Shown piece by piece: positions 26,554-34,937 of a stretch of DNA of 64,000 nt. Every line of letters begins with the position of its first letter. The stretch's first letter is position 1. The notes beneath the pieces are model-generated. The model searched no databases. It saw only the letters and a program-made list of their open reading frames with translations, and was not told where the DNA came from. The translations under genes were made by a program, and so were the position numbers. The stretch covers positions 186,001 to 250,000 of the forward strand of contig NZ_JANIPJ010000003.1 in assembly GCF_024623455.1 (NCBI RefSeq), given 5' to 3'. The stretch is from Paenibacillus soyae (GTDB taxonomy: Bacteria > Bacillota > Bacilli > Paenibacillales > Paenibacillaceae).

Positions 26554-27747
26554 ATGATACATCGGATGCTTCGATATCCCGGGGGCTGGGAATGGCATGT
26601 TGTGCAGCAGGCAAAATCGCAGCCTACGGAGCAGAAGCCGCTGCCCAGCAGGAAATCCGCCGCAAGATCGGAAAACGCGGGAGCGCCCACGACCGTTAAC
26701 AGGTTAAGCGCTCTAACGGAAGAGAAAGCCGCTCCGCCCGAAGACGAAGCGCTGGAGCTGAAGAAGCGATTCCCCGAATGCGCGGGCTGGGTGGACGAGT
26801 GTCTACATAGAAGAACGAATCATATATCGGTGGAGGATGCGCCCGATCTCGGCTCCCTGCTCAGCGGCACGCTGATGATCCAGGTGTCGGAGGATCAGTC
26901 CGACATGCAGCCTCTGCATTTCTGGCTGTCGGCCAAACGGCTCATCACGATGCATGAGGATATGCGCATCCCGCTGCGTCTGCAATACGGCGCCAATACG
27001 CACAAATACGAGGAGTGCGAGCTTGCGCCCGAAGCGTTCTTCGTTATGGTAGGCGTGCTGCTGGAGACGTTCCACACGGGTCTCGACGGCTTCGAGCGGC
27101 GGCTCGGCGAGCTGGAGTCCTCGATGCGCAGCGAGAATCGGACGGGCTTGCTAGACGTGATCATCGAGCGCCGGTACGACTTGCTGCATTGGAGCCATCT
27201 GTTCATCCCGATCAGGGAGCTGCATGTCGCCGCCCAGGAATCCTTTCCCGAACAACTGGCGGAGAGAGAAGCTTTCGTCCGCATCACGCACAAGCTGGAA
27301 CGGATCGAAACGCTGCTCAAGCATTACGCTGTCGAAATCGATACGCTCATCTCCATGGACGATGCGATCTCGGGATTCCGCGGCAACGATATTATGAAGA
27401 CGCTGACGATCTTCACTGTCTTGTGCTTGCCAGCCAGCGTGTTCGGAGCCCTGCTTGGAACCAATTTCGACAAGCTCCCCTTCAAGACGGAGCCGTGGGG
27501 CTTCTCGGCCTTGGTCACCGGCGTGGCCGTATTGACGGTCTTCATCTACATTTGGCTGTGGAAGAAAGGCTGGACCGGGGATTTATTGAACAAACGAGGC
27601 ACGCCTGCCATGTTCGCCGGCAAGCAGGAGCAAGAAACCCGCTCCGCGCGGCATGGCAAGAGAAGCAAACGAACGGCTAAGCCATCAGGTGACGATAGCC
27701 CGTCGCCGGATCAGCCTCTTCTGCGTTCCCGCAGAAATCGCACGTAA
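26554..27747 (+). CDS. CorA-like divalent metal transporter with GTN motif
   Basis: CorA-type channel: large cytoplasmic N-terminal domain (to about residue 280), then two C-terminal membrane helices. Seen: conserved NDIMKTLTIFTVLCLPASVF (helix 1), followed by the selectivity motif, which here is G302-T-N304 instead of GMN. The C-terminus is a basic tail rich in Arg, Lys and Ser beyond helix 2. 397 residues. ATG at 26554 follows GGAAGGAG by nine bases. The changed motif may alter ion choice, as GIN does in ZntB; the ion is unknown. Confidence 0.88.
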   Translation: MIHRMLRYPGGWEWHVVQQAKSQPTEQKPLPSRKSAARSENAGAPTTVNRLSALTEEKAAPPEDEALELKKRFPECAGWVDECLHRRTNHISVEDAPDLGSLLSGTLMIQVSEDQSDMQPLHFWLSAKRLITMHEDMRIPLRLQYGANTHKYEECELAPEAFFVMVGVLLETFHTGLDGFERRLGELESSMRSENRTGLLDVIIERRYDLLHWSHLFIPIRELHVAAQESFPEQLAEREAFVRITHKLERIETLLKHYAVEIDTLISMDDAISGFRGNDIMKTLTIFTVLCLPASVFGALLGTNFDKLPFKTEPWGFSALVTGVAVLTVFIYIWLWKKGWTGDLLNKRGTPAMFAGKQEQETRSARHGKRSKRTAKPSGDDSPSPDQPLLRSRRNRT

Positions 27748-27874
27748 AACGCGGCGGTTTCACGGGAACTTTTTTTTCGTCCGAACGACTCGAGCAACTT
27801 TTGAATATCCGCAGGTACCTAGCGAGCCCTGCCCACATACAATATTCCATTCATGTTGTATGGGAGGGATTGCG

Positions 27875-28699
27875 ATGATTACGGTTGATGACCGATTGGC
27901 TCGAGGCACGGGGCCCGATATGGGAAGCGCTCTATTTTTGGCCGCGATATGCGGACAAACCTACGTTCAGTACAACAACAAAGAAGACGGCTTGTTCCTG
28001 GTGCCGCGTTCCTATCGTCTGGTTGGCGAGATTACGGCCAGCGCTTACGACAATAATCCGGAGCGGTTCGGCTTCGTGCTCGAATCGGACGCATGCGCCG
28101 TCCTCGCCTTTCGGGGTACCGGCTCCGCGGTCGATTGGGTGTCGGACTTCATCGCGCAGCAGACCCTCTACCGCCCCGTCCGAAATGCGGGACAGACGCA
28201 TAAGGGATTCACGGACATCTACATGTCCGCCAGAGATCAAGTGCACGAGCTTCTACGACAGCTTCCCCTTGGCAAGCCGCTGTTCATTACCGGTCACAGC
28301 CTTGGCGGCGCGCTTGCTACGCTCGCCGCGCTCGATATCGCGATCAATACGTCTTTCCGGTCGCCGGTCGTATACACATTCGGCGCGCCGCGCGTCGGAG
28401 ACCCCAAGTTCGTGCAAGCCTACAACTATACCGTGCCCACTCATTGGCGGTTCCAGAACGAATTCGACATCGTGCCTCATCTCCCGCCGCTCGTCTACCA
28501 GTCGCCGCATACCAAGGGTACCTACTTCTATCTGCACGTCAAAGGCGAAGTGCAGCGTACCTTCCGCATGGGATCGGTATCGGGCAATCACATTCTGTCC
28601 AGCTATTTTGCCGATCTGGCCAAAGAAAAGCCCGAAGACGCGGCCGCGATGTGCGCCGAGCCTCCGGGCTGGTGTCCCGAGGTAGATGTTCAGTTTTGA
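27875..28699 (+). CDS. Lipase family protein (class 3)
   Basis: Alpha/beta hydrolase of the Lipase_3 family. Seen: VLAFRGTGSAVDWVSDF (oxyanion region), nucleophile elbow ITGHSLGGALATLAAL near residue 145, FGAPRVGDPKFV, and late His residues in NHILSSYF. 274 residues; no signal peptide, so it may act in the cytosol. ATG at 27875 has GGGAGGG six bases upstream; ATG at 27860 is the alternative. The substrate is unknown. Convergent with the hemolysin III gene across a perfect inverted repeat. Confidence 0.9.
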   Translation: MITVDDRLARGTGPDMGSALFLAAICGQTYVQYNNKEDGLFLVPRSYRLVGEITASAYDNNPERFGFVLESDACAVLAFRGTGSAVDWVSDFIAQQTLYRPVRNAGQTHKGFTDIYMSARDQVHELLRQLPLGKPLFITGHSLGGALATLAALDIAINTSFRSPVVYTFGAPRVGDPKFVQAYNYTVPTHWRFQNEFDIVPHLPPLVYQSPHTKGTYFYLHVKGEVQRTFRMGSVSGNHILSSYFADLAKEKPEDAAAMCAEPPGWCPEVDVQF

Positions 28700-28718
28700 T
28701 CGGTGCTGAAAACTGAAC
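28688..28718. terminator. Inverted repeat between convergent genes
   Basis: GTTCAGTTTT (28688-28697) and AAAACTGAAC (28709-28718) form a perfect 10-bp stem that overlaps the lipase stop codon. No T-run follows, so terminator function is only moderately supported. Confidence 0.55.
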
Positions 28719-29363
28719 TTAAGCTGGCAGAACGTACAGCAGAATGGCGAAGAAGTGTACGATCGAGCCGCCGAGCACGAACAGATGCCACACGGCATGA
28801 TGATAAGGGAAGCTCCGCCACATATAGAATATGGTCCCTGCCGTATACAGAATGCCTCCCGTTACGAGCAGCTGAATTCCGCCTGGCGCCAAATGCGTGG
28901 TCAGCGGCTTCCATGCGAACACAATAATCCAGCCCATCGCGATATACAGTATCGTCGACGTGAACAAATATTTGGACGCGAACATCGATTTGAAGATGAC
29001 GCCGACGACCGCTACGCCCCACACAATGCCGAACAGCACCCAGCCAAGCGCCCCCTGCACGATGTGGAATAAGATCGGCGTATACGTACCCGCGATGAAT
29101 ACGTAGATAAACGAATGGTCAAGCGATTCGAACACCCGCTTGGCCTTTCCGACCGGAAAGCTATGGACAAGCGTCGACGCCAAATAAAGCAGCAGCATGG
29201 CCGAGCCGTAAATCGTAAAGCTTACGACATGCATGGCGGTTCCTTTGATCGACGCGAATACGATTAACAAAACAAGCGCCGCTATGCTAAGCAGCGCTCC
29301 GATTCCGTGCGTCACCGCGTTCGCGATTTCTTCGCCTTTCGAGAACGTATGCGTGTTAGCCAT
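28719..29363 (-). CDS. Hemolysin III / PAQR family membrane protein
   Basis: Seven predicted membrane helices over 214 residues, the PAQR fold. Seen: ANAVTHGIGALLSIAAL at the start, LDHSFIYVFIAGTYTP (conserved Ser-His-Asp-type metal region), and C-terminal FPYHHAVWHLFVLGGSIVHFFA with the His pair that binds zinc in this family. ATG at 29363 has GGAG upstream. In bacteria the family has been linked to membrane energetics; its name comes from a hemolytic member, and toxin function should not be assumed. Confidence 0.92.
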   Translation of the reverse strand: MANTHTFSKGEEIANAVTHGIGALLSIAALVLLIVFASIKGTAMHVVSFTIYGSAMLLLYLASTLVHSFPVGKAKRVFESLDHSFIYVFIAGTYTPILFHIVQGALGWVLFGIVWGVAVVGVIFKSMFASKYLFTSTILYIAMGWIIVFAWKPLTTHLAPGGIQLLVTGGILYTAGTIFYMWRSFPYHHAVWHLFVLGGSIVHFFAILLYVLPA

Positions 29364-29420
29364 TCTCCATCAACTCCTTTGCAAGCTCCGATTCCTGAAG
29401 CTTACTTCCAGTCTAATGGA

Positions 29421-30113
29421 TTACAGCCACCCTTTCAACCATTCCCGAACGCGGCCGATCGTTTTGTCCAGATTGCACACCGAATCCGTATCGATGTAAG
29501 GCGCGGTATTCCGGAAGTAGTGCGCATGGCCGCCAAGCGTCGGAATGCCTTCGACATATCCAGGCGCGTATTTGAACCGATTCCACCTCGGGATGGAACG
29601 TCCCGTCCGGATCCATCCGCCCCAGCTGCCGATCCGGCTGATCGGGTCGTTCAGCTTGCCCCAGCTGTCGATCGAATGGAAGTAGCTGACCCTCTCTCTC
29701 ATGCTCGGATCGATCGGCGTTCGCGGAGAGCCAACCTGCACGACCCGGAAATCGTTCATGATCCCGGCTTCGGCCAGCATTTTCGCGGCTTGGTATGCCG
29801 CGGCCCCGCCGCCGCTGTGGCCGATGAGCAAAGCTCTCTCGCCCTTAACCGTATCCTTGATTTGCTGCCATACCTGCCGGCCCCCGATTCTTCCCGCCCG
29901 CATCCGGTTGGACAGATCGGTTTTGACCTCTAGTACCTGCTTAATCAGATTTCGGCTCGCGTCGCCATAAGGGAACAACACATGAATATTCGGATCTATG
30001 CCTTCGGACCTCAGCTGTTCCTCCAGCCGGTCTTTGCAGGCATTGAAGGAACATGTCGTTGTTTTCACTCCGGCCAGCAAAAAAACTTGTAAAGTCGACG
30101 GTTTTACTGCCAT
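29421..30113 (-). CDS. Alpha/beta hydrolase-like protein with GHSGGG motif
   Basis: Opens with FLLAGVKTTTCSFNACKDRL, has ALLIGHSGGGAAAYQAAKML (nucleophile elbow GHSGG) near residue 120, then VVQVGSPRTPID and a late histidine in GGHAHYFRNTAPYIDT. This fits a serine hydrolase of about 230 residues. No signal peptide. ATG at 30113 follows GGGAGGG by seven bases. Not a recognised named family; the substrate is unknown. Confidence 0.75.
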   Translation of the reverse strand: MAVKPSTLQVFLLAGVKTTTCSFNACKDRLEEQLRSEGIDPNIHVLFPYGDASRNLIKQVLEVKTDLSNRMRAGRIGGRQVWQQIKDTVKGERALLIGHSGGGAAAYQAAKMLAEAGIMNDFRVVQVGSPRTPIDPSMRERVSYFHSIDSWGKLNDPISRIGSWGGWIRTGRSIPRWNRFKYAPGYVEGIPTLGGHAHYFRNTAPYIDTDSVCNLDKTIGRVREWLKGWL

Positions 30114-30316
30114 TGCGATTCCCTCCCATTGTTTTCTCGCCGCGCGGCGAAAACGTTGCGTTATCCTCATTATGCGGGGTACCGGGCCAATTCATTCCCG
30201 GCGGCGCCTGACATTTGCGACCAAGCCTCCCGTTTCCAGCCGCCGCATTGGCTATATCCTATTCAATTCTGGGCGCATATGACAATCTTACCCGCAAACG
30301 ACGTTATCGAAAAAAG

Positions 30317-30352
30317 GAACGCCGAACCGCGATCCGCGGCCGGCGTTCCATC
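30317..30352 (-). terminator. Terminator after the small basic protein gene
   Basis: GGAACGCCGGCCGCGG pairs with the CCGCGGTTCGGCGTTCC region (GAACGCCG arms), followed by TTTTTT on the minus strand. Confidence 0.82.
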
Positions 30353-30373
30353 CTCTTCAGCTAGCTATAAACG

Positions 30374-30577
30374 TTAGACACCCATCTTTTTGCGCTGATT
30401 GTTAACCTTCTTTGTGTTCTGGCTCTTCAGCTCCTGGGTCCCGGTCGAAAAATGCTGTTGTCCCGGCTTCCCGCCGTTCCCGCCTTGCTTCTTCTGGGCA
30501 AGCAGCTGCTTAGCGCGTTCCGCTTGGGTAAGCGGCTTCTTCTGTTCGGCAGCATCGTTTTTTTCGTTCGACGACAT
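30374..30577 (-). CDS. Small basic hydrophilic protein, unknown function
   Basis: 67 residues, rich in Lys, Gln, Asn and Gly: LTQAERAKQLLAQKKQGG and a tail NTKKVNNQRKKMGV. It has no hydrophobic core and is probably disordered, with a nucleic-acid-binding or spore-protein-like composition. ATG at 30577 has GAGGTG six bases upstream and a strong terminator follows the stop, which together support a real gene. I do not recognise the family. Confidence 0.72.
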   Translation of the reverse strand: MSSNEKNDAAEQKKPLTQAERAKQLLAQKKQGGNGGKPGQQHFSTGTQELKSQNTKKVNNQRKKMGV

Positions 30578-30610
30578 AAGGTTCACCTCGCTTCATACTC
30601 CACATCATCC

Positions 30611-31573
30611 CTATTCTACTACACTTATATAACGGGTAAAAGAGCCTTTCGACAGTCTCGCCCGATCTTTCACGCGGAATGCCGCCTTGGACAAGAGGCC
30701 GTCCATCTCCTCCGTCGCGACGATGACCGCGCGGGCCGCCATTCTCCGGACGGCAAGCAGCATGCGTGAAGCTTCCTCTTCCGGCAGCACCGAGCATAAA
30801 TTGTAGGGCAAATCGACTATCGCGGCATCATATTCGCCCGTCTCTTCCCTCATGTCGCCGAGACGAACGACGTCCGGATAGCCGAAGTGGGCCAGATTGA
30901 CGCGAGCTCCCCGCGCCGCCATCGGATTTCGGTCTATCCCCTTAATCGGAAATCCCATCGACAACGCCTCGATCAGCACCGTCCCCATGCCGCAGCATGG
31001 ATCGATCATGCTGAAGGCTGGCGGATTCGCTTCGCCCGCCGCAATGTTGACGATCGCTCTCGCCGCACGCGTGGGGAGAGCGGTCGAATAATTTTGCGGC
31101 TTGCTCTGATGCTTCAGCCAAAGCTTGCCGCCTTCCGCGCAGGTGCCGAACAGCCACCGGCCTCTATATGACATTAGGCCGAAGAGCCGGTCCGGATTCC
31201 GCATATCGGCCGTGCCGCGAAGCTTTGAGCCGGCAAGCCTCTCCAGCTCGCGCTGCTCGCCGTAAGAAGAAACCTTATGCTCTCCTTGCCCCTGCGTATA
31301 CAGCACCTTGAACGAACGACCTTCGAGCTCGATCCCCGGCAGCATCTCCAGCAAGCCGGGAAGCGTATCGGCTTCCGCGATCACATCCAGACGGCGCTTG
31401 AAGAAGGGACTTCGGTCAACGTTCGGAAGGCCAAGCGAATCTCCTTCCACGACGGCTAGGCCATCGCCGATGGACGCTCTTGCGCCAAGCATCGACCGAA
31501 GCTCGAGCGCGCACAGCTCCGCTTCTTCTTCATGCCTGACGTAGGCATAAACGACTTTATTCGTCTCCGTCAT
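30611..31573 (-). CDS. RNA methyltransferase, Trm11/TrmN-like
   Basis: SAM-dependent methyltransferase of the class that modifies guanine N2 in tRNA. Seen: SAM motif SMIDPCCGMGTVLIEALSMG, then KGIDRNPMAARGARVN, and the catalytic NPPY-type motif as DLPYN. The N-terminal half carries a THUMP-like region with no obvious zinc site. 320 residues; ATG at 31573 follows AAGGAAG and overlaps the LapA gene by 17 bases. The exact target base cannot be named from sequence. Confidence 0.85.
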   Translation of the reverse strand: MTETNKVVYAYVRHEEEAELCALELRSMLGARASIGDGLAVVEGDSLGLPNVDRSPFFKRRLDVIAEADTLPGLLEMLPGIELEGRSFKVLYTQGQGEHKVSSYGEQRELERLAGSKLRGTADMRNPDRLFGLMSYRGRWLFGTCAEGGKLWLKHQSKPQNYSTALPTRAARAIVNIAAGEANPPAFSMIDPCCGMGTVLIEALSMGFPIKGIDRNPMAARGARVNLAHFGYPDVVRLGDMREETGEYDAAIVDLPYNLCSVLPEEEASRMLLAVRRMAARAVIVATEEMDGLLSKAAFRVKDRARLSKGSFTRYISVVE

Positions 31574-31907
31574 CTTCTTCCTTCTTGTCGACAGGAGCAC
31601 CGGCGAAAGCCCGCTTAAGCGGATCCGATTGATAGGATGCTTCGAATCCTTCTTCAGACGGCGTCAATTCGGCAATCCGCTTCTCCAGCGATTTGACCGT
31701 GCGCTGAAGCCGGAATATACGCAGCATGCCGAACAATCCAACCGTCAATCCCCCGAGCAGAGTGGATACCAGTATAACGAGAATAAGCGGAGTCGTCGTC
31801 TTCGCGAACAGGAAATTAACCTGTACCTGTTCCACGTTAATAACGGCGAATACGGCAATGACAAGCGCAAACGCGAAAGCGGATATAAGCATGCCTTGGC
31901 CCTTCAT
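31557..31907 (-). CDS. LapA (DUF1049) family membrane protein
   Basis: 116 residues with two membrane helices (about 5-25 and 40-62), then a cytoplasmic coiled-coil-like tail (RLQRTVKSLEKRIAELTPSE) and an acidic end KKEEDDGDE. Seen motif NVEQVQVNFLFAKTTTPLILVILVS is typical of DUF1049, related to the lipopolysaccharide-assembly protein LapA; in Gram-positives the role is unknown. The gene overlaps the downstream methyltransferase start, so translation is coupled. Confidence 0.88.
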   Translation of the reverse strand: MKGQGMLISAFAFALVIAVFAVINVEQVQVNFLFAKTTTPLILVILVSTLLGGLTVGLFGMLRIFRLQRTVKSLEKRIAELTPSEEGFEASYQSDPLKRAFAGAPVDKKEEDDGDE

Positions 31908-31946
31908 CGATGATGCACACCCTTTCCTAGAATTGCTCCCGGCTCT

Positions 31947-32978
31947 TTAGAACCCTCGCTCGTAGGGAACAGGCACAAAGGAGCGGAAATTGCCGCCCGT
32001 CGCTTCGATCGCGCGGATCGCCCAATGCGGATCGCGAAGCAGCCCTCTTGCGACCGCAACCATGTCGGCTTTGCCGTCCTTCAGAACGCCCGCCGCGACC
32101 TTAGGATCCTCCAGGATTCCGACGGCGATGACCGGAACGCCAAGCGCCTCCTTTACCGCTTCCGCCGCGTGAACCTGATACCCGGGCTCGACGGTCGGCC
32201 TGCGCGACGGGCTTGGCGCGCCGTCGCCGCCCGAGGAAATATGGAATACGTCGACTCCGGCATCTCTGTAAGCGCGGCAAAGCTCGATGCCCTGAGCCAG
32301 ATCGTAGCCGCCCTCTGCATATTCCAAGGCGGATATGCGGAATAACAAAGGCATGCCTTCCGGCATATGCTTCTTCACCTGCCCGATCACTTCGCGGCCG
32401 AACAACGTCAAATCTTGACCGTATTCGTCCTGTCTTTTGTTCGCTTTCGGCGAGTGGAACTGATGAAGCAAATAGCCGTGGGCGCCATGTAGCTCGATCG
32501 TATCGAAGCCCGCTTCGACCGCTCTTCTGGCGGCCTCGCCGAATTTGACGACCATTCCTTTGACTTCCTCGGTGCTGAGCGCGCGAGGCGTCTTGTACTT
32601 CTCGTCGAATGCGATGGCCGATGGCGCCACAGGCGTCTCCGCATCTTGCGCCTTGCGGCCCGCATGCGCGATTTGAATGCCGATCTTGGCCCCATGGCGG
32701 TGGGCTGCGTCAACGATGCGCTTCAAGGCCGGAATCTGCTCATCGGACCAAAGTCCGAGGCAATTATCCGTAATTCGGCCATCCGGCTCGACGTTGGTCA
32801 TCTCCACGATGATCAGGCCGACTCCGCCTATGGCGCGGGACGTATAATGAACGAAATGCCAGTCGGTTGCGATACCGTCACGACGCTCCACGCTGTATTG
32901 GCACATCGGCGCCATGACCGTACGGTTGCGGAGCGTTAAATCTTTGATCGAAAACGGCGTATCCAGTTGAATCGTCAT
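31947..32978 (-). CDS. namA: NADPH dehydrogenase, YqjM-type old yellow enzyme
   Basis: FMN-dependent ene-reductase of the bacterial YqjM class. Seen: LRNRTVMAPMCQYSVERRDG near residues 15-34 (with the Cys that tunes FMN), IQIAHAGRKA, ELHGAHGYLLHQFHSPKAN (His-His substrate pair), and C-terminal ADMVAVARGLLRDPHW. 343 residues. ATG at 32978 follows GGAGGG by six bases; a frame open to 33098 is not supported. Reduces activated C=C bonds and aids oxidative-stress defence in relatives. Confidence 0.95.
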   Translation of the reverse strand: MTIQLDTPFSIKDLTLRNRTVMAPMCQYSVERRDGIATDWHFVHYTSRAIGGVGLIIVEMTNVEPDGRITDNCLGLWSDEQIPALKRIVDAAHRHGAKIGIQIAHAGRKAQDAETPVAPSAIAFDEKYKTPRALSTEEVKGMVVKFGEAARRAVEAGFDTIELHGAHGYLLHQFHSPKANKRQDEYGQDLTLFGREVIGQVKKHMPEGMPLLFRISALEYAEGGYDLAQGIELCRAYRDAGVDVFHISSGGDGAPSPSRRPTVEPGYQVHAAEAVKEALGVPVIAVGILEDPKVAAGVLKDGKADMVAVARGLLRDPHWAIRAIEATGGNFRSFVPVPYERGF

Positions 32979-33080
32979 GCTTATTCCCTCCTCGAAACTC
33001 TTTACGTAAATGTACCATACCTTGGCAATCGCCACCACTCGGGGAGGGAGGCAGCCATCCTGCCAGCGATATCGGGCACA

Positions 33081-33110
33081 AAAAAAGATCTCTAGCAAGT
33101 AGAGATCTTC
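33081..33110 (-). terminator. Terminator after the permuted NlpC/P60 gene
   Basis: AGATCTCTA (33086-33094) pairs with TAGAGATCT (33100-33108), followed by seven T on the minus strand. Confidence 0.85.
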
Positions 33111-33113
33111 GGA

Positions 33114-33680
33114 TTAGGCGGTACGGAAAGAGCTTCCCGCTGCCGCGACTTCGCAGCCTGTATAGTCATGCAGCCTGCCTCGATATACAAGCTCTAGCTG
33201 CGGATTGGTCTGCAAGTCTCCGGGCGTAACCAGCAGCGGCGATTTGTCGACCAGACTCATGCCGCTTCTCTCGAACAGCGTGGCGACGAATTGGGAGCAG
33301 AAATACGCATAACGGCGTTCCCACTCGATATTGAAGACGACGCCGAGCATGCCGACGAGATTATATTTGTACAAATCCGAATATTGCTCGAAATGTTGAA
33401 TTTGGGCGCGGATGCTGTTGTACGTCGCTTGGCTCACTCTGCAGCGGTAAAGGGCGCACATCGAATCCTCAAAAAATTCGCCCCGCACGTTCTCTCTCAC
33501 GAATCCGGCGAAGAACGGGTTGCTCGGATTTTTCCGCCCGAAGCTGTACACCTCGTTCAAATCGTCGTCGAACGCAATCGAAGCGTGATTGAGAGGATCC
33601 TTCGTAAAGGATCTTATGATCTTGGTTAAGACGGTTCCGGTGTCCGTCAGGAGAACATATATATCTTTATCTCTGTTCAT
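33114..33680 (-). CDS. Permuted papain-like cysteine hydrolase (YiiX/NlpC-P60 type)
   Basis: 188-residue cytoplasmic protein with the order His before Cys expected of circularly permuted NlpC/P60 enzymes: NHASIAFDDDLNEVYSFG near residues 31-48 supplies the His, and YAYFCSQFVATLFERSG near 125 supplies the Cys nucleophile. ATG at 33680. No signal peptide, so peptidoglycan cleavage is unlikely; relatives act on small amides, thioesters or lipids. It is divergent from the isoprenoid-synthase-like gene across 309 bases, which allows but does not prove a link to the peptide system. Confidence 0.82.
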   Translation of the reverse strand: MNRDKDIYVLLTDTGTVLTKIIRSFTKDPLNHASIAFDDDLNEVYSFGRKNPSNPFFAGFVRENVRGEFFEDSMCALYRCRVSQATYNSIRAQIQHFEQYSDLYKYNLVGMLGVVFNIEWERRYAYFCSQFVATLFERSGMSLVDKSPLLVTPGDLQTNPQLELVYRGRLHDYTGCEVAAAGSSFRTA

Positions 33681-33989
33681 GTCTACACGACCTCCACATA
33701 GAAGAACTCTATCAGGTATTAACTTTAAGCCAGGTCACGAGAGAAATTAACCTGCTTAGGTAATAGACGACCCCTCGACTTTAGTCCAGTTATGCAAGCG
33801 CCCCATGAGAGAGAAAATGTGTACATTTTTTGAACGGTAATTAATCCTTCTTCATTCTAAAGGATTTTTTAGCTTTCCTCAACAGGCTGCGCTCAAAAGT
33901 TTTTTTCTTGTTTTAACAAGATTTGAAAAGAACGGCTCTGACCATGATATAGTAGGAAAGGATGAATGTCTACTATATTTAGATAGGGC
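33681..33989 (+). promoter_or_regulatory. Divergent intergenic region with extended -10 promoter
   Basis: This AT-rich gap has no convincing gene. A plus-strand promoter is likely: TTGAAA at 33923-33928 and an extended -10, TGATATAGT, at 33945-33953, with a 19-base spacer. A 12-codon frame near 33793 has no ribosome site and was discarded. No exact Spo0A box (TGTCGAA) is present here, in contrast to the two kinase promoters. Confidence 0.55.
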
Positions 33990-34937
33990 ATGGTGAACGG
34001 AAGCATGTTATGGTATGAAAACTATCGAACGAGAATAGAACGCGTCTTCCAAACGGCGCTCTCCCGTATTGGCGAATTCCCTCCCCCATTGCATAGAATC
34101 GGACAAACTTACGCCTTGAAATTCGATCCCACGGAGGATGATGGCGGTGGCAAGGATTACATCTGCTCGCTGCTCCCCTACTGGATGCAAGAATCAACCG
34201 GTATTTCGGACGAGCAGTGCGAAAGACTGGCGCTTGCCAATATATATGGCATGCTCTACTTTTTTATTCAAGACGATGTGATGGACAACGCGAAGCCGGA
34301 GAAGTGGAAGGGACAGCTGGCCCTGGCCAATCTGCTTCAGACGGAGATGCTTGGCGTCTTCCGCGGGCTCTTCCCGTCCGACAGCCCGTTCTGGAGCTAC
34401 TATGACAAGTACGTGACAACGTGGGCGGATTGCGTCATGAACGAAGCGGAGCTGGATTATTTCACGAACGATCCGATCCGGACCGCCGGCAAGGCAGGCC
34501 CGGTCAAGCTTTCGAGCACGGGCGCTTGTCTGCTGGCAGGAATGCACGCTTCTATTCCGGCTGTCGAGGAAGCCGTGGACCTTACGCTCATGACGCTGCA
34601 GATGCTGGACGACTGGGCCGATTGGCGCGAGGATCTCGCGGTAGGAAGCTATAACGGACTGCTGGCCCATTGCGCCCGATTGTCGGAGCTCCCTTCCCTC
34701 TCTTCCTTGACGGAAGAAAGGATGGAGACGCAAATTTACGTGCTGGGTTGTATGAATGCCTATGCCGATATTGCACGCAGCAATCACGAGAGGCTGCTTT
34801 CATTGCCCGAAGCTGCTCCTGATCTCCTCGATTATCACGCTTATATGGCGGACGGCTTGGCGCGGATCGCCGAAGCCATTGAATCGCGCAAGCGCATGCT
34901 GATGGGCGGCGGAATTAATTTATGGCCGGGAACGTAA
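33990..34937 (+). CDS. Class I isoprenoid-synthase-fold enzyme (ComQ/terpene-synthase-like)
   Basis: Probable prenyl transfer or terpene-forming enzyme. Seen: first Asp-rich motif Q-D-D-V-M-D at residues 94-99 and a second acidic cluster LDDWADWREDL at about 206-216, both metal-diphosphate sites of the fold. 315 residues. Its next neighbours are two sensor kinases and a leader-peptide gene, as ComQ sits next to ComX and ComP. The 3' end overlaps kinase 1, tail to tail, by 23 bases. Start uncertain: ATG 33990, GTG 33993 or ATG 34005, all with weak sites. A free terpenoid synthase is the alternative to a peptide prenyltransferase. Confidence 0.8.
   Translation: MVNGSMLWYENYRTRIERVFQTALSRIGEFPPPLHRIGQTYALKFDPTEDDGGGKDYICSLLPYWMQESTGISDEQCERLALANIYGMLYFFIQDDVMDNAKPEKWKGQLALANLLQTEMLGVFRGLFPSDSPFWSYYDKYVTTWADCVMNEAELDYFTNDPIRTAGKAGPVKLSSTGACLLAGMHASIPAVEEAVDLTLMTLQMLDDWADWREDLAVGSYNGLLAHCARLSELPSLSSLTEERMETQIYVLGCMNAYADIARSNHERLLSLPEAAPDLLDYHAYMADGLARIAEAIESRKRMLMGGGINLWPGT

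Noticed and set aside
33793..33840. A 12-codon ComX-like peptide upstream of the isoprenoid-synthase-like gene
   Set aside because: No ribosome site, no Trp near its end, and no signal-like features.
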